This document shows positions 50,678-57,975 of a DNA stretch of 64,000 nt, piece after piece. The number at the start of each line of letters is the position of its first letter. Within the stretch, counting starts at the first letter, position 1. The notes below the pieces were generated by a model. It was not told the DNA's origin. It did no database searches and saw nothing but the letters and a program-made list of their open reading frames with translations. Made by a program: the position numbers and the translations under genes. The stretch lies in NCBI RefSeq assembly GCF_046592965.1, contig NZ_JBISBV010000003.1, positions 248,001 to 312,000 on the forward strand, in the 5' to 3' direction. Source of the stretch: Marivita sp046592965. Its GTDB lineage: Bacteria; Pseudomonadota; Alphaproteobacteria; Rhodobacterales; Rhodobacteraceae.

Positions 50678-50998
50678 ATGGTCGTCAGCGACGATCAGAT
50701 TGCCTTTGTCCGAGACCTGTTCGCGGATATTCCAGAGCTTTCGACCCGCAAGATGTTCGGTGGTCTGGGAATTTACTCGGGCGGTACGATCTTCGCGATG
50801 ATCGGCCCCGGAGATGCGATCATGATCAAGGCGCGCGGTGCGTTGGCTGACGATCTTGCCGCTGAAGGTGGCGAACAGTTTCGCACCTACGAGGGCAAGA
50901 CCGTCAACATGCCCTACTGGACCCTGCCGGACAGCGCACTCGACGATCCAGAAGATGCACAGATGTGGGCGCGGCGATCCTTGGCAGAAGCCGGTTGA
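50678..50998 (+). CDS. TfoX/Sxy N-terminal domain protein
   Basis: A 106-residue protein matching the TfoX N-terminal domain: VRDLFADIPELSTRKMFGGLGIYSGGTIFAMIGPGD near the N-terminus and YEGKTVNMPYWTLPDSALDDPE near the end. TfoX is a competence regulator in gammaproteobacteria, but isolated N-domain proteins are widespread and mostly unstudied. It lies 3 bp after sufT and 55 bp before the IscA-type gene, so it is probably cotranscribed with both. Confidence 0.9.
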   Translation: MVVSDDQIAFVRDLFADIPELSTRKMFGGLGIYSGGTIFAMIGPGDAIMIKARGALADDLAAEGGEQFRTYEGKTVNMPYWTLPDSALDDPEDAQMWARRSLAEAG

Positions 50999-51053
50999 GC
51001 ACTTAGGTTAAAGCCGGAACCGACGCGACACCTAAACCCGAAGGACAAAACCG

Positions 51054-51452
51054 ATGTTTGGCATTCCCGGCAAGCAGGCCGTGACACTCACCCCCAAAGC
51101 CGCCGCACAGGTGCGCAAGCTGATGGCGTCCAAAGGCCATGCCGGCTTGCGGATCGGCGTCAAGAAGGGCGGCTGTGCCGGGATGGAATACACCATGGAC
51201 TATGTCGATGATGCCGATCCCAATGACGAGGTGGTCGAGCAGGACGGCGCCACCGTGATGATCGCACCGATGGCGCAGATGTTCCTCTTTGGCACCGAAA
51301 TCGATTATCACACGTCACTTCTGGAATCCGGCTTTCACTTCAACAACCCCAACGTCGCCGACGCCTGTGGGTGTGGCGAATCGATCAAGTTCAAGGATGT
51401 GGACGAGCTGTCCGCCGAACACGCGAACGGCGCACCAAAGCTCAATTCCTGA
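51054..51452 (+). CDS. A-type Fe-S carrier (IscA/SufA/ErpA family)
   Basis: A 132-residue A-type carrier with the three conserved Cys residues: GGCAGMEYTMDYV (first) and ADACGCGESI (last pair). It delivers or accepts Fe-S clusters downstream of the scaffold. It has a somewhat acidic C-terminal tail (KDVDELSAEHANG). Immediate context of sufT supports the SUF pathway. Subfamily (SufA versus ErpA) was not resolved. It is convergent with the oxygenase gene. Confidence 0.95.
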   Translation: MFGIPGKQAVTLTPKAAAQVRKLMASKGHAGLRIGVKKGGCAGMEYTMDYVDDADPNDEVVEQDGATVMIAPMAQMFLFGTEIDYHTSLLESGFHFNNPNVADACGCGESIKFKDVDELSAEHANGAPKLNS

Positions 51453-51460
51453 CGCCGTTA

Positions 51461-52372
51461 CTAGCCGTTGGCCTGCAAATGCAGATAGGTTTCCGCGTAG
51501 CGCTTTGACAGATGATCGCCCGCACGCATCACCGCGTCCGATCCCGCCGGGGCCACGTTGGTTTCGACATTCGGGTTGAAGAAAAGCGGCACCGAAATGC
51601 GCTCCTCCGCACCGCCACGGACGCGGTGAACCGTTGCCACCACACGACCCGAAGTCCACATTTCAAGCATTTCACCGAAGTTGATGATGAACTCTCCGGG
51701 CACCGCCTGGACCGGCAACCAATCATCACGCCCGCGCGGCTGCACTTCCAGCCCCGGTTGGCCGTCCGTTGCCAGCAAGGTCAGACATCCATAGTCCGTA
51801 TGCGCGGCAGTGCCGAAATCCTTGTCTCCCGCCCAATCGGGGCGCGGCGGATAGTAGTTTCCGCGCAGCAGCGCCATTGGACAGTCGAACGCGCCGGAAA
51901 AGTAATCCGCGTCCGCCCCGATCGACATCGCGATTCCGCGCAGGATACCGCGCGCGACGTCCAGCGCATCCGAGTAATAGGCGCGGATCACCGCCTCAAA
52001 TCCAACCGGGCGGTCCGGCCAGTGGTTCGGCGCGTAAACGGATAGCCGCGAACGCGGATCATCCGCCGGCAGGGTAAAGCCGCAATCAAAGACCTCCTTG
52101 TAATCGGGGTTCGCCCCCGGATCGACCTGCTCGGATTGGGGCGCACCCCAGCCGCGGTTGGACCCGGTCCGCGCCATGTCGACCTGCGCCTTGATTTCGA
52201 GCGGTAAATCGAAAAAGGCGCGATAGGCGGCCAGAACGAACCGGACACGCGCCGAGGACAAGGCGGTATTGGAAATCGTGGCAAACCCCACCTCCTCGGC
52301 GGCGACACGCATCTGCGCCAGGGTGTCCGCATCCCCGGCCGCCAGGGCGGTTGCATCCAGTTTCGGGATCAT
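51461..52372 (-). CDS. 2-oxoglutarate/Fe(II) dioxygenase, isopenicillin N synthase family
   Basis: A 303-residue soluble enzyme with the double-stranded beta-helix facial triad: AAHTDYGCLTLL (His-x-Asp) and VVATVHRVRGGAEERISVPLFF (distal His and the 2OG-binding Arg of RxS). The N-terminal DIOX_N domain is FATISNTALSSARVRFVLAAYRAFFDL. It likely oxidises a small molecule with 2-oxoglutarate, but the substrate is unknown. AGGAGGA lies before ATG 52372. It is convergent with the IscA-type gene and divergent from tpiA. Confidence 0.93.
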   Translation of the reverse strand: MIPKLDATALAAGDADTLAQMRVAAEEVGFATISNTALSSARVRFVLAAYRAFFDLPLEIKAQVDMARTGSNRGWGAPQSEQVDPGANPDYKEVFDCGFTLPADDPRSRLSVYAPNHWPDRPVGFEAVIRAYYSDALDVARGILRGIAMSIGADADYFSGAFDCPMALLRGNYYPPRPDWAGDKDFGTAAHTDYGCLTLLATDGQPGLEVQPRGRDDWLPVQAVPGEFIINFGEMLEMWTSGRVVATVHRVRGGAEERISVPLFFNPNVETNVAPAGSDAVMRAGDHLSKRYAETYLHLQANG

Positions 52373-52495
52373 CTGCGTCCTCCTGTCATTCATCATGCGT
52401 TTTGCCAGCCACCTCAACCGCGCGCAACAGGCCTTGACGCCACCCCACGGCCCGCGATGATGCGTTCGATCAATGACAAAAACAGGATGACAGCC

Positions 52496-53236
52496 ATGCG
52501 CCGTAAACTTGCCGCCGGAAACTGGAAGATGAACGGCCTCCCAAGCGATCTATCCGAGGTCAGCGAATTGCAGACTGCCGCACAAGGCGATGCGGAAGTG
52601 CTGATCTGCCCGCCCGCGACACTGCTCACCAGTGCGAGCGCGCAGGCCGGAAAAATCGCCCTTGGCGGACAGGATTGCCACGGCGAAAGTTCGGGAGCAC
52701 ATACCGGGGACATCTCCGCCGACATGCTGAAATCAGCGGGCGCCACCTATGTCATCCTCGGTCACTCGGAACGGCGCGCCGATCACGGCGAAACCGACGC
52801 CCGGATCGCGGACAAGACCCGCGCCGCCTGGACCGCCGGACTGACAGCGATCGTCTGTGTCGGAGAGACGCTGGACGACCGCGAAAGCGGAGCGACGCTG
52901 GATATCGTGGGTACACAACTGGCGGGGTCCTTGCCCGATGGCGCTTCAGCGCAGAATACCGTTCTCGCCTACGAACCGGTTTGGGCGATTGGCACCGGCA
53001 AGGTTCCCACCACCGCGCAGATCGGCGAGGTTCACGACTTCATCCGCCAGTCCCTGATCACACGATTTGGCAATGATACCGGCAGCATGATCCGTATCCT
53101 CTATGGCGGTAGTGTCAAAGCGTCGAATGCCAAAGAGATTTTCGCAGTCAAGGACGTTGACGGCGCGCTGGTTGGCGGCGCGAGCCTGAAAGCCGCCGAC
53201 TTTGCGCCTATCGTCGCCGCCCTCAACGCCGCCTGA
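52496..53236 (+). CDS. tpiA: Triosephosphate isomerase
   Basis: The 246-residue TIM barrel interconverts DHAP and glyceraldehyde-3-phosphate. It has the N-terminal MRRKLAAGNWKMNG (Lys of the active site), VILGHSERRADHGE (catalytic His), VLAYEPVWAIGTGKV (catalytic Glu and loop 6) and ILYGGSVKASN. I start at ATG 52496, with AGGA 8 nt upstream, rather than the upstream ATGs. The stop is 80 bp from the convergent TRAP operon. Confidence 0.98.
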   Translation: MRRKLAAGNWKMNGLPSDLSEVSELQTAAQGDAEVLICPPATLLTSASAQAGKIALGGQDCHGESSGAHTGDISADMLKSAGATYVILGHSERRADHGETDARIADKTRAAWTAGLTAIVCVGETLDDRESGATLDIVGTQLAGSLPDGASAQNTVLAYEPVWAIGTGKVPTTAQIGEVHDFIRQSLITRFGNDTGSMIRILYGGSVKASNAKEIFAVKDVDGALVGGASLKAADFAPIVAALNAA

Positions 53237-53270
53237 AACGTCCCGGTTCCCGCTCTCGCCAGAGCACTGC

Positions 53271-53306
53271 AAAAAAAAGCGACGCCGCGAATGGAGGCAT
53301 CGCTTT
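53271..53306 (-). terminator. Terminator of the dctPQM operon
   Basis: On the minus strand AAAGCGATGCC and GGCGTCGCTTT form an 11-bp stem (one G-U pair) with a 9-nt loop, followed by eight Ts. Confidence 0.88.
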
Positions 53307-53316
53307 CGCAGTCCGG

Positions 53317-54693
53317 TCATCTCGTGATCAGCTCCGGCCCCATGAAGGTCGTCGGCAAGTAGGTCGACAGCCACGGGATGTAGGTCACCATGATCAGGAA
53401 GATGAACATCACGCCGAGAAACGGCAACGCGGCCCGGACGACGCGCATCATCGGCATCCCGGCAACCCCCGAGGTCACGAACAGGTTCAGACCGACCGGC
53501 GGCGTGATCATCCCGATTTCCATGTTGACCACCATGATGATCCCGAGGTGGATCGGGTCGATGCCGAGCTGAATCGCAATCGGAAACACCAGCGGCGCGA
53601 CGATCACGATGAGCCCCGAAGGCTCCATGAACTGCCCGCCGATCAGCAGAATGACGTTCACGATAATCAAAAATACGATCGGCCCGAATCCGGCATCGAG
53701 CATGGCTCCGGCGATTTGCTGGGGGATCTGCTCGTCCGTCAGAACATGCTTGAGGATCAGTGCGTTGGCGATGATGAACATCAGCGTCACCGTCAGCTTG
53801 CCCGCCTCAAACAGGGTATCCTTGGTATCGCGGTGGAAGAACGCCGTGACCAGCGCAATCGGTTTTTGCAGCAAGCTCAGGTTCGGCGCTCCGTCCTTGC
53901 CCGAAAGCGGCCCCATGTCGCGATAGACAAAGCTCGCGATGAAGAAGGCATAGACCGCCGCGACCGCCGCCGCCTCGGTCGGGGTGAAGATGCCGCCATA
54001 GATGCCGCCAAGGATGATCACGATCAGGAACAGGCCCCAACCGGCCTCGCGCCCCGATTCCCAAACCTCGCCCCAGCCTTTCCATTCGCCCTTGGGCAAG
54101 TGTTTGATCTTGGCGATGATGTAGATCGTCACCATCAGCATCGTTCCGGCCAGAAGGCCCGGAATGACCCCGGCCAGGAACATCCGTCCGACCGACACAT
54201 CGGTCGCCGATGCATAGACCACCATCACGATTGAGGGCGGGATCAGGATGCCGAGCGTGCCGGCGTTGGCAATCACGCCAGCGGCGAAATCCTTCGTGTA
54301 GCCCACCTGCCGCATACCGGCGATGACGATGGACCCGATGGCCACAACGGTCGCCGGCGAGGAACCCGAAAGCGCCGCGAAGAGCATACAGGCAAACACA
54401 CCCGCAATCGCCAGACCGCCCGGAAAATGGCCGACGATGGCAATCGAGAACCGGATGATCCGCCGGGCGACGCCCCCTGTGGACATGAAGGATGAGGCCA
54501 GAATGAAGAACGGAATGGCCAGCAACGTGTAATGCCCCGCCATCGCCTGAAAGAATGTCTGCGCAATCGAGGCCAGCGATGTGTCGCTCAGCACCAGCAG
54601 GAACAGGATGGACGAAAAGCCAAGGCTTACGGCAATCGGCACGCCGATCAGCATCAGTCCGATGACCATCGCAAATAGAATGGCAACTTCCAC
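53317..54693 (-). CDS. dctM: TRAP transporter large permease DctM
   Basis: A 458-residue, 12-or-so-helix permease of the TRAP family. Hallmarks are GVPIAVSLGFSSILFLL near the N-terminus, SGSSPATVVAIGSI, GVIANAGTLGILIPPSIVMVVY and VNMEIGMITPPVGLNLFV. It carries the sodium-coupled import of organic acids. It sits 4 bp after dctQ and is the last gene of dctP-dctQ-dctM. A large hydrophilic loop between hydrophobic blocks (about residues 265-290) is unusual but mild. Confidence 0.95.
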   Translation of the reverse strand: MEVAILFAMVIGLMLIGVPIAVSLGFSSILFLLVLSDTSLASIAQTFFQAMAGHYTLLAIPFFILASSFMSTGGVARRIIRFSIAIVGHFPGGLAIAGVFACMLFAALSGSSPATVVAIGSIVIAGMRQVGYTKDFAAGVIANAGTLGILIPPSIVMVVYASATDVSVGRMFLAGVIPGLLAGTMLMVTIYIIAKIKHLPKGEWKGWGEVWESGREAGWGLFLIVIILGGIYGGIFTPTEAAAVAAVYAFFIASFVYRDMGPLSGKDGAPNLSLLQKPIALVTAFFHRDTKDTLFEAGKLTVTLMFIIANALILKHVLTDEQIPQQIAGAMLDAGFGPIVFLIIVNVILLIGGQFMEPSGLIVIVAPLVFPIAIQLGIDPIHLGIIMVVNMEIGMITPPVGLNLFVTSGVAGMPMMRVVRAALPFLGVMFIFLIMVTYIPWLSTYLPTTFMGPELITR

Positions 54694-54697
54694 AGGC

Positions 54698-55387
54698 TCA
54701 GTCCCCTTTGTTCATGGCTGCGACGTCATCAATGGCGTCTTCGGCTTCGTGGCTGACGATGAGGGACTCGGCGTCTCCGACCCAAATCCGCCAGAACGCC
54801 TGACAGAACCGGAACAGCAAGAGCGCCATGCCGAAGGGGAGGATGAAATAGGGGATGAAGCGGGGAAGTTTTTCGTAATGTTCGCCGTCATTCATGATCG
54901 GCTCGATCCAGCGCAGCCATTCGGGGAACGGGATATCGACAACCTCGTACCAGCCCCGGTAGGACGTCCGGCCCATTTCCTCTAGTCCGGTCGGAAACCA
55001 GCGCCCGGTGGTCTGCGGCAGGTTGGCGAAGTTGGCCCAGTAATCCCAAGCGCCTTTCATCAGCATCGCCGCATAAATCAGACAGATCACAGCCGCGAAC
55101 ACGCTCAGCGCGCGGCGCGCGGTCGGAGAGACGACGTTCAGAATGGCATCAACACCCAGATGTGCGGTGACCTTGACGGCGTAACTGACGCCGAACAGGA
55201 CAAGCCAGGCAAACAGGAAAGAGGTCATTTCCAGACCCCAGATAAGACCGGTGTTGAAACCGTATCTCAACACCACGTTGATGAACGTGATCGTGACCAT
55301 GAGGCCGAGGATGATCGCGATACCGCTTTCCTCGATCTCGTTGACCATCCGCCCCAGCGCGGTGCGCGGTTCGTAATGCGCAGACAT
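54698..55387 (-). CDS. dctQ: TRAP transporter small permease DctQ
   Basis: The 229-residue protein has four membrane segments (GIAIILGLMVTITFINVVLRY; TSFLFAWLVLFGVSYAV; ALSVFAAVICLIYAAMLM; FIPYFILPFGMALLLFRF) and the DctQ hallmark EMTSFLFAWLVLFG. A soluble stretch of about 55 residues lies between helices 3 and 4. It pairs with DctM and DctP. ATG 55387 is used because GAGGGG lies before it and the open frame upstream crosses a terminator. Confidence 0.93.
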   Translation of the reverse strand: MSAHYEPRTALGRMVNEIEESGIAIILGLMVTITFINVVLRYGFNTGLIWGLEMTSFLFAWLVLFGVSYAVKVTAHLGVDAILNVVSPTARRALSVFAAVICLIYAAMLMKGAWDYWANFANLPQTTGRWFPTGLEEMGRTSYRGWYEVVDIPFPEWLRWIEPIMNDGEHYEKLPRFIPYFILPFGMALLLFRFCQAFWRIWVGDAESLIVSHEAEDAIDDVAAMNKGD

Positions 55388-55418
55388 CTCTACCCCTCTC
55401 CAAAATCCCCGGAGATCC

Positions 55419-55447
55419 AAAAAACCCGGCCCTTTCTGGGGCCGGGC
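55419..55447 (-). terminator. Terminator inside the TRAP operon, after dctP
   Basis: CCCGGCCC and GGGCCGGG (55425-55446) form an 8-bp stem with a 6-nt loop, followed by six Ts on the operon strand. It is expected to reduce transcription of dctQM relative to dctP. Confidence 0.82.
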
Positions 55448-55463
55448 TTGTGATCATGTCAGT

Positions 55464-56468
55464 TCAGAACTGCGCGTTGATCTCTTGGGCCGCGTCGATG
55501 TTCTCCTGGCCCACGTCCTCGATGAATTGTTCCCAGACGGGTTTGAAGACGGCGACCCACTCGTCGCGCTGACCGCCTTCAAGCTGGCGCACCGTGCCGC
55601 CGGCGTCGATGATCGCCTGCTTGGCTTCTTCGTTCACCTTGGTGGACTCGGCGTTACGCGCCTCGGTGACTTCGTTGATGATGGTGGACAACTGGTCACG
55701 CACATCAGCATCCAGGCTGTCCCACCAATCGGTGTTGGTCACGACAAGGTAGTCGATGACGCCGTGGTTGGTTTCGGTGATGCCATCCTGCACTTCGAAG
55801 AACTTCTGACCGTAGATGTTGGACCAGGTGTTTTCCTGACCGTCAACAACGCCGGTCTGCAATGCGCCGTAGACTTCCGAGAATGCCATCGGCTGCGGGC
55901 TGGCGCCCATTGCGGCCATTTGCGCCTTGAGAACGTCGGAGTTCTGAACGCGGAATTTCAGACCCTTGGCGTCCGACGGGCTCATCAGCGGCTTGTTGGC
56001 CGACATCTGCTTCATGCCGTTGTGCCAGAACGCAAGGCCAAGCAGGCCGCGACGGGTCATCGCTTCCTTCATCGCCTGACCGGTTTCCGAGTTCTGGAAC
56101 GCATCGACCGCGTCGATGTTCTTGAACACGAAGGGAAGGTCGAAGATGCGGTATTGCTTGGTGAACTGTTCGAACTTGGACAGCGACGGAGCGGCCATCT
56201 GAACGTCACCCTGGAGCATCGCTTCCAGCACCTGATCGTCATTGTAAAGCGTGGAGTTCGGGAACACCTCCATGCACGCCTTGCCGTCCATCTCCTCGTT
56301 CACGCGCTCCTGCAACAACGACGCGGCAATCCCCTTGGGGTGCTTGTCGGTATTGGTGACGTGGCTGAACTTGATCACGATTTCGCCGTCATCGCAGGCA
56401 GCGGATGCGGCTGTTGCGCCGCTCATGACAGTTGCGACCGCGGCTGCGGACATCAGAATTTTTTTCAT
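55464..56468 (-). CDS. dctP: TRAP transporter substrate-binding protein DctP
   Basis: The 334-residue periplasmic protein has a signal peptide (MKKILMSAAAVATVMSGATAASA). The DctP fold includes IKFSHVTNTDKHPKGIAA, LKFRVQNSDVLKAQM (the Arg that pairs with the ligand carboxylate), MAFSEVYGALQTGVVDGQENT and NHGVIDYLVVTNTDWWDSL. It captures a C4-dicarboxylate or related organic acid. Presence of DctB/DctD beside it and DctD-type palindromes upstream favour succinate, fumarate or malate. A GGAGG-like site precedes the ATG. Confidence 0.95.
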   Translation of the reverse strand: MKKILMSAAAVATVMSGATAASAACDDGEIVIKFSHVTNTDKHPKGIAASLLQERVNEEMDGKACMEVFPNSTLYNDDQVLEAMLQGDVQMAAPSLSKFEQFTKQYRIFDLPFVFKNIDAVDAFQNSETGQAMKEAMTRRGLLGLAFWHNGMKQMSANKPLMSPSDAKGLKFRVQNSDVLKAQMAAMGASPQPMAFSEVYGALQTGVVDGQENTWSNIYGQKFFEVQDGITETNHGVIDYLVVTNTDWWDSLDADVRDQLSTIINEVTEARNAESTKVNEEAKQAIIDAGGTVRQLEGGQRDEWVAVFKPVWEQFIEDVGQENIDAAQEINAQF

Positions 56469-56666
56469 GGTTTCCTCCCGGGGAGATTGGTCAGATTGAC
56501 ACGCCAGTCACCCCTCCCCAAAGGCGCTGTATGCTGAACAAGAAACCGTGAACGCTCGGACCAGGCAAGGGGCTGATTGCGAAGCGGGCGCGTTTCGGAA
56601 ATTATCATATGCAATCAACGGACTACAGATTTTCGTCTCACTTGATGGTTGTGTTCCCGTAACGGG

Positions 56667-56686
56667 TTGTGCGGATTTCCGCACAA
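56667..56686. promoter_or_regulatory. DctD-type upstream activating palindrome 1
   Basis: TTGTGCGGA-TT-TCCGCACAA is a perfect 9-bp inverted repeat, close to the GTGCGGA..TCCGCAC sites known to bind rhizobial DctD. It lies 199 bp upstream of dctP. Confidence 0.82.
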
Positions 56687-56701
56687 ATGTTAGCGCCGAG
56701 A

Positions 56702-56717
56702 GTGCGAAACTTCGCAC
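56702..56717. promoter_or_regulatory. DctD-type upstream activating palindrome 2
   Basis: GTGCGAA-AC-TTCGCAC is a perfect 7-bp inverted repeat. Its centre is 33 bp from the centre of the first site, about three helical turns, as expected for cooperative dimers on the same DNA face. Confidence 0.8.
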
Positions 56718-56751
56718 GGCATCTAACCTCCGTCCGAATGATTCCCGTCGC

Positions 56752-57975
56752 CTAGCGAAAGTGCTCGGGACGGATGCCGTATTTGGCCAGCTTGTCGTAG
56801 AACGTCTTTCTGGGAAGCTGCAACGCCTCTACGGCGACCGACGCCTGTCCGTTTGCACGGATCAAGGCATCCGTCAGAAAGGTCCGCTCGACTTGAGCCA
56901 TGCGTTCGACCAAACCGCCCTGACCGCCTTCATCGCCGCGCGGCGCCAGCCCCAAGGCAAAGCGCATTGCCTCGCTGACCAATGCGCGTGTGTTGCCGGG
57001 CCAAGGTCGCGCCATCAGTTCATCAAGCATGTGCTGAGTGACTTCGGGGGCGGTCACGCCGGCCTGCTCGGCCGATTGCGCCACATACTGTCGGAACAGT
57101 ACCGGAATGTCGCCCGGACGCTCTGCTACGGATGGAATGCGCACCTGCATCACATCAAGCCGGTAAAACAGATCGGTATTGAATCGCCCGCCATCCGCCA
57201 CCGCGCGCAAGGTTTCGGTCGATCCGGCAATCAGGGTTGCGTTCCCCTGTTCCACCAGATCCACCAGCGCCAACTGGCTGTCCACGGGCAGGTTGGCGAT
57301 ATCATCAAGAAACACAGTGCCACCGGCGCACCCGCTCCACAACTCGACCAGCCCGTCGCGCGTCATCTCGGCGGAAGCACGTTTGACGAACGGCCCCTTG
57401 GCGCGCGAGGAACACAGGTGAATGACCTCGGCCACCTTCGAGATTCCGCTGCCCGGCTCTCCGGTGACCAGAACATCCGTACCTGAGCGTGCCGCAGCGC
57501 GCACGTTCTGGCGCAATGTTTCGGCCTGAGGCGAGGTGCCGAACAACAATCGCGCCGCCGGATCGCCGGTTTCCAGCTGCGCCTTGAGGCGGCGGTTTTC
57601 CAGCACCAGATTGCGTGTGTTCACGGCCCTGGCGATGACGTCCGTCAGATCCTTGGGCGCACAGGGCTTTTCCAGAAAGTCGAACGCCCCGCGCCCCATC
57701 GCGTCGATGGCCATCGGGATGTCGCCCTCGCCGGTCAGCAAGATCACCGGCAATTCATCGTCCTGTTCGCGCGCGTAGTGCAGCAGATGGAACCCGTCCC
57801 GCCCCGGCATCCGGATATCGGACACGATGACACCTTCAAATTGCGCTGTGATATGGTCCTTGGCCTCGATAAACGATCCCGCGGTAAGTGCGGGATAATC
57901 GGCCAGTTCCAGCGTCTGCGCCAACGCCTCGCGCACCGCCGGATCGTCATCAACCAACAAAACCCGTGGGTTCAT
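56752..57975 (-). CDS. dctD: DctD-like response regulator with degenerate sigma-54 activator domain
   Basis: The 407-residue protein has a receiver domain (phosphoacceptor Asp53 in IVSDIRMPGRDG, Lys103 in LEKP), a degenerate AAA+ domain and a C-terminal Fis-type HTH (ALQLPRKTFYDKLAKYGI). The AAA+ domain is heavily altered. Walker A reads GEPGSGIS (172-179) with Ile at the Lys position. The GAFTGA loop is absent. Walker B reads TVFLDDI instead of LDEI. The arginine before DLFYRL is replaced (FNTDLFYRL). It probably cannot drive ATP-dependent sigma-54 open-complex formation and may act as a sigma-70 activator or repressor. It overlaps dctB by 4 bp. Confidence 0.9.
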   Translation of the reverse strand: MNPRVLLVDDDPAVREALAQTLELADYPALTAGSFIEAKDHITAQFEGVIVSDIRMPGRDGFHLLHYAREQDDELPVILLTGEGDIPMAIDAMGRGAFDFLEKPCAPKDLTDVIARAVNTRNLVLENRRLKAQLETGDPAARLLFGTSPQAETLRQNVRAAARSGTDVLVTGEPGSGISKVAEVIHLCSSRAKGPFVKRASAEMTRDGLVELWSGCAGGTVFLDDIANLPVDSQLALVDLVEQGNATLIAGSTETLRAVADGGRFNTDLFYRLDVMQVRIPSVAERPGDIPVLFRQYVAQSAEQAGVTAPEVTQHMLDELMARPWPGNTRALVSEAMRFALGLAPRGDEGGQGGLVERMAQVERTFLTDALIRANGQASVAVEALQLPRKTFYDKLAKYGIRPEHFR

